From positions 4,216,001-4,280,000 of the forward strand of contig OY769938.1 of the NCBI GenBank assembly GCA_963669295.1: DNA of 64,000 nucleotides. Reading direction: 5' to 3'. Below, one piece after another: positions 8,947 through 18,400 of the stretch. Under the pieces are notes generated by a model. That model did no database searches. It was not told the origin of the DNA and worked only from the letters and a program-made list of their open reading frames with translations. A program made the translations under genes and the position numbers. This DNA is from G963669295 sp963669295. Its GTDB lineage: Bacteria; Bacteroidota; Bacteroidia; Flavobacteriales_D; CALLUQ01. Numbering within the stretch: position 1 is the first letter of the stretch; the number at the start of each line of letters is the position of its first letter.

Positions 8947-8967
8947 GGGCTATTGAATCAATAGCCC
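8947..8967 (+). promoter_or_regulatory. Perfect 10-bp hairpin in a leader
   Basis: GGGCTATTGA, one base, then TCAATAGCCC, followed by TTTGAA. It lies between the TCAC site and the LytTR gene at 9033. It could act as an attenuator or terminator-like leader structure, or as a symmetric operator. Confidence 0.4.
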
Positions 8968-9032
8968 TTTGAACCTATCCAAATTGCACTGGGTCTTCAA
9001 TACTTTTGATCGGTAATAGCACCGTTGTTGAA

Positions 9033-9419
9033 ATGGAAACGCACTCGCAGTTCAGGCATCATATACTACCGCAACAAATTGTTGTTCCCGACAAGAAGGG
9101 AGGGCAATTTGTCCAGGTGCAAGATGTGATTAGATGCGAAGCCGAAGGCAACTACACAATGCTTTACCTACAGCAAAAGGCTCGCATACTTTCGACCAAA
9201 ACGCTGGGGTACTACGAGCATTTGCTATTGAAGTACGGTTTCGTGCGTGTACACAACTCCCATATCATTAACCTTCAGTACGCCTTTCGCTACAATGCAG
9301 GTGCTATGGGGACTATTATTATGAAAGATGAGACCATTATCCCCATATCAAAAGCGAGAAAAGCCCTCTTGTTAAGTTGCATGAATGGGTACCGGAACAT
9401 GAAGATTGAAAACCACTAA
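9033..9419 (+). CDS. Stand-alone LytTR DNA-binding protein
   Basis: Second small regulator made of a LytTR domain, 128 residues from the ATG at 9033. A TTG at 9006 would add nine residues. Conserved segments are FVQVQDVIRCEAEGNYTMLY, GFVRVHNSHIINLQYAFRY and ISKARKALLLSCMNGYR. It is a paralogue of the 7307-7681 protein. It lies 11 bases upstream of the J-domain gene, so the two are likely co-transcribed and may be functionally linked. Confidence 0.85.
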   Translation: METHSQFRHHILPQQIVVPDKKGGQFVQVQDVIRCEAEGNYTMLYLQQKARILSTKTLGYYEHLLLKYGFVRVHNSHIINLQYAFRYNAGAMGTIIMKDETIIPISKARKALLLSCMNGYRNMKIENH

Positions 9420-9430
9420 AACTACCTACT

Positions 9431-11404
9431 ATGGGAAGTGAAACATACAGTTTGACGGAAGAAGAATACCAGACAATTAAAGCGATCCTTCAACCAACGG
9501 ATGTGAGGCTTGCAGATTTCACTAAGGATAACCTTTTAAAGTTGTTCAAGAAAGTAAAGCGGTACTGGCACCCAGATACTTGCCCTGAAGGGGCAGAAAA
9601 GGCCCATAAGGTATTTATTGAGTTAGAGGAGTTTCAAAAGAAAATTGAATATCATTTGGAGTACGATAAACCCTTTGATCTTAACGTAAGGCACCAAAAG
9701 GGGAGTACTGAAAGCAAAGCCTCAGAAGCTAAGACTTCTGGTGAACGACAACAATCGAAAAAAGATAACCCGCCACCGGAGCCTGAACAGCAATCTTCGC
9801 AAGAAGACATCGACACTGAAATTATAGCCTTCATGATATGGTACTACTATTACTACCGAGGCACTAAAGACATTGTGGAGGATCGTGAGGAATTGTATGC
9901 AGAATTCATCAGTGTTGAACAGCGGTATGAATTATGCATGTTAGCAGCGGCAGATTTCTTTCATTGGTACGTACACAATTATGAAGGCATGCTTCGTTAC
10001 CCAGAAGATACTGGAGAACTAATCATCCAGTTCATGGAAGAAACAAGGAGAAGAAGACCTCGAAATGAAGAAGAACAAACACCACCTCAAAAAGAACCAC
10101 CAAAACTGCATGTAACACCAACTTCACTAGACTTTGGAAGAATTAAACTGTACCGAAGTGATAGCAAGGAACTGCAGGTGCATAATCTTGGCGAAGAACC
10201 TCTTCATTGGGAAGTAGCCTATTCTCCTGATTGGGCACTAATCAGTCATACAGAAGAATCAATATCTGTTGCCGTAATTGCCAAAGAAATTGGCCAATGG
10301 CATGATACACTAACAATCACCAGCAATGGAGGGGAAGTTACCATAAACATTAGTCTTGAGGTGGTGGGCGAATTTAGTTTTAAGTCCCACAAGAAGACAG
10401 TTAGAAATGCTATTGGAGTTACCATTGGTATCTTACTGGTTGTCTATGCTATGGTTGGATGGGCTGAGCATGTGAATGATGGACATTATTGGGGGGCAGC
10501 TAACAGAGCAAACACTTTAAAGGGGTATGTAAGGTATATGCAACGATATCCCGACGGACGGTTTTTTGATGAAGCGATACATAAGGCAGAAGAAGTTATT
10601 TGGAATGAAGCCCAGGAGAAAGACTCGTTTGAAAGCTATTCTTTTTACCTGTCCTTGGGATTGTGCAGCCCGGATGGTATAAAAGAAGCTAAAACGAAAA
10701 TAGAAGAAAAACTTTGGGGTGAAGTATTGCAGGACAGTACCACGGAAGCTTGTGAAAAATATTTACAGTACACAATAGGGGAATCATTGCATTATGATGA
10801 GGTAAGGGCCTTACGACAGGATTTGTATTGGGCAGAAGCATTAGAGAAAGGAGGTCGAATGCACATACAATACTATTTAAGTAGACACGACCTGGGAAGG
10901 CATCGAGAAGAAGCAAATGAGCTGCTCAAAAAACTGGAACGGGAGGCCAAGGCAACTCCTAAAGGACCATTCACTATCACCTACAAAGAACTTAAGGTAG
11001 GGTTGAAGGAGAGCTTCATCGCTGAAATTGAGAATCATGGGGAGAAACGATGTTACAAAAACGAGCAAGAGAATTGGGATGAATATGAAGGCACCTATAA
11101 AGCTCCTAGAGGAAATGCTTTTACCCTATATCTATATATTAACCGTGAAGGTGGATGGTGGGGTATTGATAGTGAAACTGCACACCGAACAGGTACCATA
11201 TACCCCAATAAACGAAAACCGATTCATCGCTTTGATGGGTGCAAACTATATGCTGACCCACAAAGGAATGTTAGCGATGGATTACGACTTGATTTCAACG
11301 AAGGCATGTTTGTCTACATGGCAGGTGATGGCAATACTTTAAAGGAAGGTTTTTTGAGTATCAATAACGCTGGTACGAGGGAGTTTTTTGAGCGAGTGGA
11401 GTAG
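9431..11404 (+). CDS. J-domain membrane protein with Ig-like domain
   Basis: An unusual multi-domain protein of 657 residues. The N-terminus (about 5-75) looks like a divergent J domain with the diagnostic HPD tripeptide (His47-Asp49) between two helices, so it may recruit an Hsp70. A charged linker follows (about 85-130). An Ig-like beta domain (about 226-313) begins with HVTPTSLDFGRIKL, as in ASH/Hydin-like or BACON-like domains. A transmembrane helix is at about 327-345. The remaining 300 residues contain helical repeats, with repeated aromatic-tyrosine patterns (SFESYSFYLSLG, MHIQYYLSRH), and a C-terminal domain of unknown type. No signal peptide, so the J domain is probably cytoplasmic. 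Confidence 0.65.
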   Translation: MGSETYSLTEEEYQTIKAILQPTDVRLADFTKDNLLKLFKKVKRYWHPDTCPEGAEKAHKVFIELEEFQKKIEYHLEYDKPFDLNVRHQKGSTESKASEAKTSGERQQSKKDNPPPEPEQQSSQEDIDTEIIAFMIWYYYYYRGTKDIVEDREELYAEFISVEQRYELCMLAAADFFHWYVHNYEGMLRYPEDTGELIIQFMEETRRRRPRNEEEQTPPQKEPPKLHVTPTSLDFGRIKLYRSDSKELQVHNLGEEPLHWEVAYSPDWALISHTEESISVAVIAKEIGQWHDTLTITSNGGEVTINISLEVVGEFSFKSHKKTVRNAIGVTIGILLVVYAMVGWAEHVNDGHYWGAANRANTLKGYVRYMQRYPDGRFFDEAIHKAEEVIWNEAQEKDSFESYSFYLSLGLCSPDGIKEAKTKIEEKLWGEVLQDSTTEACEKYLQYTIGESLHYDEVRALRQDLYWAEALEKGGRMHIQYYLSRHDLGRHREEANELLKKLEREAKATPKGPFTITYKELKVGLKESFIAEIENHGEKRCYKNEQENWDEYEGTYKAPRGNAFTLYLYINREGGWWGIDSETAHRTGTIYPNKRKPIHRFDGCKLYADPQRNVSDGLRLDFNEGMFVYMAGDGNTLKEGFLSINNAGTREFFERVE

Positions 11405-11408
11405 AAGG

Positions 11409-11753
11409 TTATAGCTCTCTTCCTTTATACAACTCACGGTTTTTGTAATCACTGATGGCCATATCAATGAAGTAAAGCACTTTCTCCCTTTCATCAGGAG
11501 GCATCTTGTCGATTTCAGCGGCTCTTTCCAGCAGTTCTTTGCTAACGTCGAGATCTTCCGCTAAACCCACAAGGTGATCCAGTGATACATCCAATGCCTT
11601 TGAAATCTTGATGGCTGTTTCAATACTGGGTTGCATCTCTCCGCGTTCCCATTTCCCGACCACTGGACCGCTGGTGCCTACAAGATCACCCAGCTCTCCC
11701 TGGCTCATTTTTTTGGCCTTTCTGGCCGCCATTACACGTTGTCCGAAAGTCAT
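11409..11753 (-). CDS. XRE-family HTH repressor
   Basis: A 114-residue protein with an N-terminal Cro/C1-type helix-turn-helix (about residues 4-62): RVMAARKAKKMSQGELGD is the first part and PSIETAIKISKALDVSLDHL the end. The C-terminus is a short acidic helix, probably for dimerisation. It is transcribed away from the 11940 genes, and the gap between them has nested palindromes suited to a repressor. It probably controls itself and the divergent element genes. Confidence 0.85.
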   Translation of the reverse strand: MTFGQRVMAARKAKKMSQGELGDLVGTSGPVVGKWERGEMQPSIETAIKISKALDVSLDHLVGLAEDLDVSKELLERAAEIDKMPPDEREKVLYFIDMAISDYKNRELYKGREL

Positions 11754-11864
11754 ATTTCAGTGAGTTTTGAGCATTAAAAGTAACAAACTTCTACGGAAAA
11801 GAGCATAAAAGGTTATAAAAACCACGCTTAAAGTTTGTTTAGCGGTGTCCTTTTAATTATATTT

Positions 11865-11908
11865 ATCACTAATAAGTGATTTAAAATCACAAATCAGTCG
11901 CTTATTAG
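11865..11908. promoter_or_regulatory. Palindromic operator cluster
   Basis: Overlapping inverted repeats between the XRE gene and the divergent operon: ATCACT (11865) with AGTGAT (11875); GTGATTT (11876) with AAATCAC (11884); CTAATAAG (11869) with CTTATTAG (11901). The box ATCAC/GTGAT occurs three times. This is the expected layout for cooperative repressor binding. The operator role is inferred. Confidence 0.55.
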
Positions 11909-11939
11909 GAGTATTTATTAACCGCATAAAAAGAAGATC

Positions 11940-12287
11940 ATGGAAATTATACCTGATGAAGCAAAGGAAGTCCTTGAAAATGGTGGGGGTGTTGGGTTAG
12001 GACAAGAAATTTTTGTCACCAAAATCAGTGGGAAGTATCACCTAATTTTATTGAAGTATGGGGAATATCGACGCAAATTCAACACCATCGAGGCGTTAGA
12101 TGTTTACCTGGCTAAGGTAGGAGGCCCCAATGACATTTACAAAGATGCTTATGGCTTTGGCATTAACCCTAAAGAACTTCGACTCATGTGCCGCCCTGGG
12201 CAAGAGCAGATGGTAGAAGAAGAGGTGACAAACTTCTTTAAGTCCGTCATTGAAGAACATAACAAAAACAAGGGATTGGAATTGTAA
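11940..12287 (+). CDS. Hypothetical protein, 115 aa
   Basis: A small soluble protein, beta-rich at the N-terminus (QEIFVTKISGKYHLILLKYG) and helical and acidic at the C-terminus. It is first in a two-gene unit opposite the XRE repressor: its stop codon overlaps the next ATG by one base. No family recognised. The location suggests an element-maintenance or transfer-control role, but nothing in the sequence shows this. Confidence 0.6.
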   Translation: MEIIPDEAKEVLENGGGVGLGQEIFVTKISGKYHLILLKYGEYRRKFNTIEALDVYLAKVGGPNDIYKDAYGFGINPKELRLMCRPGQEQMVEEEVTNFFKSVIEEHNKNKGLEL

Positions 12288-12760
12288 TGGATAGTTCTCA
12301 GAAATACAGCATCAAGATTGACACACCTATAGAACTGAGCAAAGCAAAAACCATTTATCCGTTACGGGATGGTCGGGGTGAAGAAGTAGGCTACATCCTA
12401 TTCAACCGGAAATTGTTGTGGCGAACTCGTTATGAACTCTTTGACAGCAGGGGAGATAAAATGTTCAGTAGTTACCAGTTGGGTGTAGTACAACGGTTCA
12501 TCAAAAAGCACCAGGCACAATTGGTCATGACCGGTGAATTGGAACGAGAAAGAGTAAAGCACCTTGACAATGAAATTCGGAAGGAGCGGAATTTACCATT
12601 GTCGGAGCCGCTAGTATCAAAAAGCAACTCCATTCCAGAGGTAGAAGTAGAAGTGCTGGATCAGAAAACAGAGGCTTATAAAAAGAGCTTGCTGCAGCAG
12701 ATTAACGAGTTACAAAAGGAACTCTCATCATTGGATAAAGGCCCCGGATTACCCTTTTGA
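12287..12760 (+). CDS. Hypothetical protein, 157 aa
   Basis: A soluble protein translationally coupled to the preceding gene, with the start ATG sharing a base with its stop. The first half looks like a small beta domain (YPLRDGRGEEVGYILFNRK). The second half is a charged coiled coil with a leucine-rich tail (YKKSLLQQINELQKELSSL). No family recognised. Confidence 0.6.
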   Translation: MDSSQKYSIKIDTPIELSKAKTIYPLRDGRGEEVGYILFNRKLLWRTRYELFDSRGDKMFSSYQLGVVQRFIKKHQAQLVMTGELERERVKHLDNEIRKERNLPLSEPLVSKSNSIPEVEVEVLDQKTEAYKKSLLQQINELQKELSSLDKGPGLPF

Positions 12761-12774
12761 TTATCCACATTCTG

Positions 12775-12826
12775 GCGTGTAAAACACGTTAATAAATAGC
12801 AATATCATTTGTCGTTTAACGCGCTG
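12775..12826. promoter_or_regulatory. Inverted repeats before the recombination cassette
   Basis: CGTGT-AAA-ACACG, then a second, imperfectly inverted copy of its right part (ACACGTTAA against GTTTAACGCG on the + strand). It lies just upstream of the small gene that leads the recombinase genes. The stretch GTGTAAAA-N2-CG-N-TAAT also occurs at 5373, between the coupling-protein and TPR-LytTR genes. It could be a regulator or recombinase binding site. Confidence 0.3.
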
Positions 12827-12872
12827 TTTTTCAGTAAATTAATTATTATTCAACCCTATTGAATTGTAAGGC

Positions 12873-13235
12873 ATGGAAATTTATGAAGCACATACTACTC
12901 CCCGAACCCACGAATTTCAAAGTGGGGAACTTTATATTGTCGTCGTAGGGCAACTTTACCGCGAATTACTGGCCTTACCTCACGCGAGAATCACCATCAA
13001 AATACGTCACACCATTAACCAACGTACGTTGCGGCAAAGCCTTACCCCGGAAGATTCGAGAAGTATTCAAAAACTCGTGGAGAAAATCACCACCCGACTG
13101 GAAATCGATTACACCTTAGCACTAAAGGTTATTGAAGACTTGAAGCATTACCTCCAACGCTACCGGGTACGTTGGAACATTGAAGAAAATACAATGCCAG
13201 TTAGCAGTGTCCCAACTGGTTTATTAGAAGAATGA
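12873..13235 (+). CDS. Small protein leading the recombinase cassette
   Basis: A 120-residue basic protein with no recognised domain. The N-terminal half is beta-rich (GELYIVVVGQLYRELL) and the C-terminal half helical (LALKVIEDLKHYLQRYRVRW). One base separates its stop from the start of the first recombinase gene, and the second follows closely, so all three are surely one operon. A role as a recombinase accessory factor is a reasonable inference. Confidence 0.65.
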   Translation: MEIYEAHTTPRTHEFQSGELYIVVVGQLYRELLALPHARITIKIRHTINQRTLRQSLTPEDSRSIQKLVEKITTRLEIDYTLALKVIEDLKHYLQRYRVRWNIEENTMPVSSVPTGLLEE

Positions 13236-13236
13236 A

Positions 13237-14154
13237 ATGAAACACCTCGACATACAAACCCCACTGTATCAAAGCACGTTGGAAGGCTTTGAACGCTGGT
13301 TAGCGACACTTGGGTATTGCACCGAAGCAGTCAAAGGCTTGCCCGTACACATTCAGGAAATGCTATACTACTTTGAACAGCAGGGCATCACTGAGTTACA
13401 AGCTATCAGTCCTATGGACATCCATTATTACTATGAAGAATTATGCGAACGCCCCAATGAACGTAGGCGAAGCACTGCTTTAGGAGCCAATGCCATCAAC
13501 AAGCACATTCAGGCCATCCAGCTATTCCTCAAATACGCCCGGCAAAATGCTCAATTGGTCATGCCCCATATTCATTTACAAAGAGAGGAAGCCGATACCA
13601 AACCCATCAGCATCCTAACTGTAGCAGAGGCCAAACGGTTATTTCTTGCTGCCGACCAGCAAGAAGACTTACGTTATGCCCATATTCATGCCATCAGCGA
13701 TAAAGCCTTACTCACTGTCTTTTATTCTTGTGGCCTTCGCAAAAATGAAGTCTACCACATGAACAAAGAAGACATCCTACTCGAAAAACGATTGATTCAT
13801 GTACGCAAAGGCAAGAACCACAAAGAACGCTTTGTTCCTTTTGGGAACAAAAGCCTGGAGTACTTGATGGATTACTTGCAAAATGCCCGTCCAAAGTGGG
13901 AGAGAGGAGCCAACAACCCTGCTTTATTCTTAAGCTATAGAGGCCAACGCATGAGCAAAGAAAGCATGTATGTGCGTGTCAAGCTACTGATCAAAAAGGC
14001 CGGGATCAATAAGAACATTACCCCACATGGATTACGTCATTCCATCGCTACCCACTTATTGCAAAGTGGCATGGACATTAAACGCATCCGCACCATGTTA
14101 GGCCACAAGAGCCTCGATAGTACCCAAATCTATACCCATTTCACCACCACTTAA
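13237..14154 (+). CDS. Tyrosine recombinase (XerC/D-like integrase)
   Basis: Site-specific recombinase, 305 residues, with the full catalytic set visible: Arg168 in YSCGLRKNEV, Lys191 or Lys193 in HVRKGKNHKERFVP, His264 and Arg267 in HGLRHSIATHLL, His290 in MLGHKSL, and nucleophile Tyr299 in STQIYTHF. The N-terminal part (about 10-110) is a SAM-like core-binding domain. It is the second gene of a three-gene operon and probably performs integration and excision of the element. Confidence 0.9.
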   Translation: MKHLDIQTPLYQSTLEGFERWLATLGYCTEAVKGLPVHIQEMLYYFEQQGITELQAISPMDIHYYYEELCERPNERRRSTALGANAINKHIQAIQLFLKYARQNAQLVMPHIHLQREEADTKPISILTVAEAKRLFLAADQQEDLRYAHIHAISDKALLTVFYSCGLRKNEVYHMNKEDILLEKRLIHVRKGKNHKERFVPFGNKSLEYLMDYLQNARPKWERGANNPALFLSYRGQRMSKESMYVRVKLLIKKAGINKNITPHGLRHSIATHLLQSGMDIKRIRTMLGHKSLDSTQIYTHFTTT

Positions 14155-14166
14155 CGCACCATAACC

Positions 14167-15045
14167 ATGTTAGACTTTTCAGAATACCTTAAATACCAAC
14201 ATCGTCATGCCAGTACCACCATTAAGGGAACAGAAAGTGCTGTGCGACGCTTTTTACGATGGGCTCCTGCTAATGGTGTTTCCACCGAAGATACTTCCCA
14301 CAAAGAGATCATGAAGTACACCCGTTACCTGGCAGATGCAGGAAACAACCAGCATTCCATTTACAGCAACCTCAATGCCTTAAGCCATTATTTCAGCTAC
14401 CAAATCTTTTTAGGGGAAGGGAGTATCAATCCCATTAAAGCGATCAAAATACAAGGCATCAAAAGAGAAACCCTGTACGACATCCTTTCGCCAGAAGAAT
14501 TACGAGAGATGTATCGCTCTTATCCATCAGAAACTCCTATCGACACTCGTAGCAGGGTTATCATCGGCTTGTATGTGTTCCAGGGCATCCATACCGGTGA
14601 ACTCAACAAGATTGAGGTTCACCATGTAGACCTACAACGCCTAAAGATTCTCATTCCTTCATCCCGGAGAAGCAAGAGCCGCATTTTGAATCTCGACCCT
14701 GAGCAGCTTTATGATCTGCAAGAGTACTTGTATAAAGTGCGTGACATCATGTTGCAGGAAACTCAAAAGGAAACACTACAGCTTATTGTTAGCATGGGTT
14801 CCAGTCATAACACTAACAACCTATTAGATAAACTGATGAAACGATTAGAGAAGAGGTGTCCACAACTTACCGGTGGAGCTAAGCAAATCCGGGCAAGTGT
14901 AATTACGCAATGGCTCAAACAGTACGACCTACGCAAAACCCAACGGTTGGCTGGACACAAGTTCTTATCCAGTACTGAGCGTTATGAGGCTTATACCTAT
15001 GAGGGGTTAAGGGAGGATTTGGAGGTGTTTCATCCAGTGGGTTAA
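14167..15045 (+). CDS. Degenerate second tyrosine recombinase
   Basis: A recombinase-fold protein of 292 residues, 12 bases after the intact integrase. The N-terminal core-binding domain is clear (FSEYLKYQHRHASTTIKGTE). The catalytic set is incomplete: the first arginine is replaced by His142 (GIHTGELNKI), and the histidine of the HxxR motif appears to be Lys239 (KQIRAS). Arg242, His264 (LAGHKFL) and Tyr273 (ERYEAY) remain. It may act as a structural partner in a heteromeric complex rather than cut DNA alone. The residue assignments are by eye. Confidence 0.75.
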   Translation: MLDFSEYLKYQHRHASTTIKGTESAVRRFLRWAPANGVSTEDTSHKEIMKYTRYLADAGNNQHSIYSNLNALSHYFSYQIFLGEGSINPIKAIKIQGIKRETLYDILSPEELREMYRSYPSETPIDTRSRVIIGLYVFQGIHTGELNKIEVHHVDLQRLKILIPSSRRSKSRILNLDPEQLYDLQEYLYKVRDIMLQETQKETLQLIVSMGSSHNTNNLLDKLMKRLEKRCPQLTGGAKQIRASVITQWLKQYDLRKTQRLAGHKFLSSTERYEAYTYEGLREDLEVFHPVG

Positions 15046-15499
15046 AAAGTACTTATATGAAATCAAACAATTAACATAAAGACAATGCAGATAATCCTGA
15101 AATGTAGATTATATAAACGCGCAATAGGAATTAGGGATGACTGAACGTGAAGTTTGCAAGAAGCATTTTGATAGCAGAAAATAATACTAAGATTTAATAT
15201 ACAGAAAGTAAAAAAACTTCCCCCATATATTCTGGAGCCTATTTGAGGTTAATTGCATTTAAAGATTTTGGATGGTATAAGTAGTGAACACTAACGGTTC
15301 TTAAAACTGTTGATGTCATAAGCCAAGAAGGCAAGCTATACGCTTGAATAGAGTCGAATTACCCTTGGCTTTGACATAAATTTTACTTAAAGTTAGTCAT
15401 GCGACAATTTAGGTTGCCTTTTCATTAGCGTTGACACCACGTATCTGTGCTTTTTATTGATAATTATTAACGCTAAATTAGACTTTGAACGATATTCTT
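15046..15499. other. Gene-free stretch with large palindromes
   Basis: No supported gene in about 450 bp between the recombinases and the large nuclease gene. It contains the imperfect palindrome at 15290-15397. A further inverted repeat, TTAGCGTT (15425-15432) with AACGCTAA (15469-15476), lies just before the next start codon. The promoter of the nuclease gene must lie here. Confidence 0.5.
15290..15397. repeat. 108-bp imperfect palindrome after the recombinases
   Basis: Outer arms ACTAAC (15290) and GTTAGT (15392). Middle arms of 14 bp pair ATGTCA plus AAGCCAAG (15313-15327, one bulged T) with CTTGGCTTTGACAT (15364-15377). Inner arms are CAAGC (15332) and GCTTG (15342). Position and symmetry suggest a recombination site or a structured RNA leader. 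The outer arms do not fit integron core consensus sequences. Confidence 0.5.
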
Positions 15500-18400
15500 A
15501 TGCCATTAGAGTATACCCAGCCAGTTATAAAAGAAGGCACATATAAGCCTGTTGCTTTTTCGAATAAGAGTTTCCCGTATGAAGCAATTGGTGACCGAAG
15601 ATTTGAGGAACTTCTATACTCAATTGGAAAGTTACGCATCGAAAAAGGTGATTGGAATGGGCAATTTGACGAAATCAATCTTTTACAAGGGGTTAGGGAA
15701 CGTGGGCGAGATTGTAGCTTACATTTAGGCGGTAAATCCATTGGACTAATTCAGTGCAAGCATAGTATCAACAGTACTAAAAGAATTTCAAAGCCGGAAT
15801 GCGCTAGAGAGATCATAAAGTTTGTGCTGCATTATCTTCTGGATAATCATTTGATTCATGATCCGAAAAACTTTACATATTGGTTTGCCGTTTCCTATGG
15901 TTTCAATGAACAAGCGAAAGACTTACTGGATGATTTTAATGTCGAAATTATAAAGCAGAAGGATTTACAAGACTGGACAGAGAAGGTAATTGATGCTAAC
16001 GAAGAACTAAGGCACCTTAAATATCTTGACATAGAAACTGACCTAAAAGAGGTTTTGAAATTGATAACAGTCAAAAAAATAATCCCTCAAGACTTAGATA
16101 CACTGCTTAACAGTACCGGTTTTCAATCGATTATAAAGACATTCTTTGAAATTAGGATGGTTGTTGAATCAGAATCAGTTGAAGACCTGGCTGAAGAACT
16201 GAAAAAGCGAAATGAATACCAACCTACTTCCATAATCCCGATAGATACAATCTTACAAAAGTTTGATCATGCATCTCACCACTTGGTAGATTATGCAGAT
16301 ACTTTTGAAGGAATTGACGATTCCCATATAGAAAGAAGGGAAACAAATGACATACTAAGGTGGATTAGATCACCGCTAGGAGAGAAAGAAGCTCCCGTTG
16401 TTTTACTTGTTGGGGGTGCAGGTTGCGGTAAAACAGTTATTCTGAAGGACGTGTATCTAAAACTTAAAGAAACCGACATTCCCGTAATTGGCCTAAAAGC
16501 TGATAGATACTACGCAGAAAGTATCACGGATTTACAAAACAAGATTGACCTTGAAGATTCATTTGAAAAAGTAGTTAGAACTTTAAGTCAAGTAAGTGAA
16601 AGGGTGGTTATACTTATAGATCAGATAGATGCCCTTTCTCAATCATTGTCAGCCAAAAGAGAATACTTAGACGCATATAACCTCTTAGTAAGAAAACTCA
16701 TTACTATTGATCGGGTTAGGGTTATTATTTCCGTAAGGGCTTACGATCTCGATTACGATAGCGAATTGAAGTTTTACAAAAACCAAAAGAGCTTTAAAGT
16801 TGGCTTACTTGAACAGGAACAAGTGATGAGTGTATTGGCGAAACTTAAGATAAGAGAAGCAGAGGTGCCAATAGAATTATTCCACCTTTTACGAATTCCA
16901 CACCATCTAAATGTGTTTTGTAAGATTTATGATGCCCAAACTAACCTCCGTTCAATAACTACTCTACATGATCTTTATGACAGTTTATGGGCGCAGCAGG
17001 TCGTCAAAATTCCAAATACATCACGAGCAAGTGTAGAAAAGTGTCAAGACTTGATTTTTGCCGTAGCGGAGCAGATGTATAGGCAACAAAAAATTAGCAC
17101 CTCGGCCCAGCCTTTTTTGATAGAGTTTACTGATGAAATGGAATATTTGAAAAGCTGCAATATTGTTAGTGTAGTAAACGAGGAGATTCATTTTTTCCAT
17201 CAAACGTTTTTTGATTTCGCATTTGCAAAACAATTCGTGCAAAATGGAAGGTCAATTACTATCTACTTAAAGGAAAATCATCAAGGGCTTTTTATCCGAT
17301 CTAGCCTGAAAATGATAATAGGTTTTTTGCGCGAACAGAATCATAAAGCTTACTTAAAATCCTTAGATACTATCTTTTTCTCCAAGCAATATCGTTTCCA
17401 TATTAAATTGATGTTTCTTAATCTTCTAGGTTTTGAAGAAACCCCAACGAGTGAAGAAATACAGTTAGTTAAATCAAAAATATTACAACATAAGGAGTTA
17501 AAGCAACCATTTATGGAATCAGTAAACAGTAGTGGCTGGCTAGATTATCTGATTGAATCAGGTGAGCTGCAAAAGTTATTAACTATTGATAATTACTGGT
17601 ACGATAAACTCCTTAGTAAAGATTGGTTAGGTGCTAAAAAGGTCAATGCTCTATTTAAGCGATGGATAAAGTATCAGAGTTTGCAGGAAAGATGGGATGA
17701 AAAAGTGAATACGCTCTTCCAGATTCTTGTACGGCAACTTCCCAAAAAACGAAAAACGGTTTGCGAGTTTTTACTTTATTGCCCAGAATTTGACGGGAAA
17801 CAGCGTTTTGTTTTCAGAGTGCTATACCACTTGAAAAAATGGGACATTCAAGAGGCATTTCAACTGTTTGAAAAGTATGAAATTGAAGCTAGACAAGATC
17901 GATTTGGATACTATAATACGCTGGAAGATGCCCTTAGTTTTGACGTGGATTGGGTAATCCAGAAATACAAATGTCATTGTTTAGAAAGAATTGAAGCTAT
18001 TAAAAGTGTCAGCGATAAGCCAAGCTTTGAATATGATGATGAAGAACTGATTAAAAAGATATTTGAGAATGATGGTGAAAAGGGATTTGACTTAGCGTTA
18101 ACACTAGTTAAAGAGATTTTGGACAAGACTAGTGGGAAAAACAAATCTACCTTATATACTGACTTAGGTTTTTTATGGTTTGATTATGAACGTGGTGGCC
18201 ATTCACATGGATACAAAGCCATCTACCATTTTCTCGTAGATAAAGTACAAGAAATGGCCAAACAAACTTTGCCACAATTTGATCAATTCTTTTTAGACCA
18301 TAAAGACAGCAATTCGATCACTATATTGAGGTTGCTTTTTTTCGGATTTTTAGCCAATCCCTCACATTATGTGATGGAGATATTTCAATTCATGAAGATA

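Noticed and set aside
852..15045. Complete conjugative element (ICE)
   Set aside because: Only MobC, relaxase and coupling protein are present. No VirB4, pilus or mating-pore genes were found, so mobilizable is the stronger reading.
15290..15397. Integron attC site
   Set aside because: The outer arms (CACTAAC and GTTAGTC) do not match the RYYYAAC/GTTRRRY core, and the recombinases are not IntI-like. The site is kept only as a generic palindrome.
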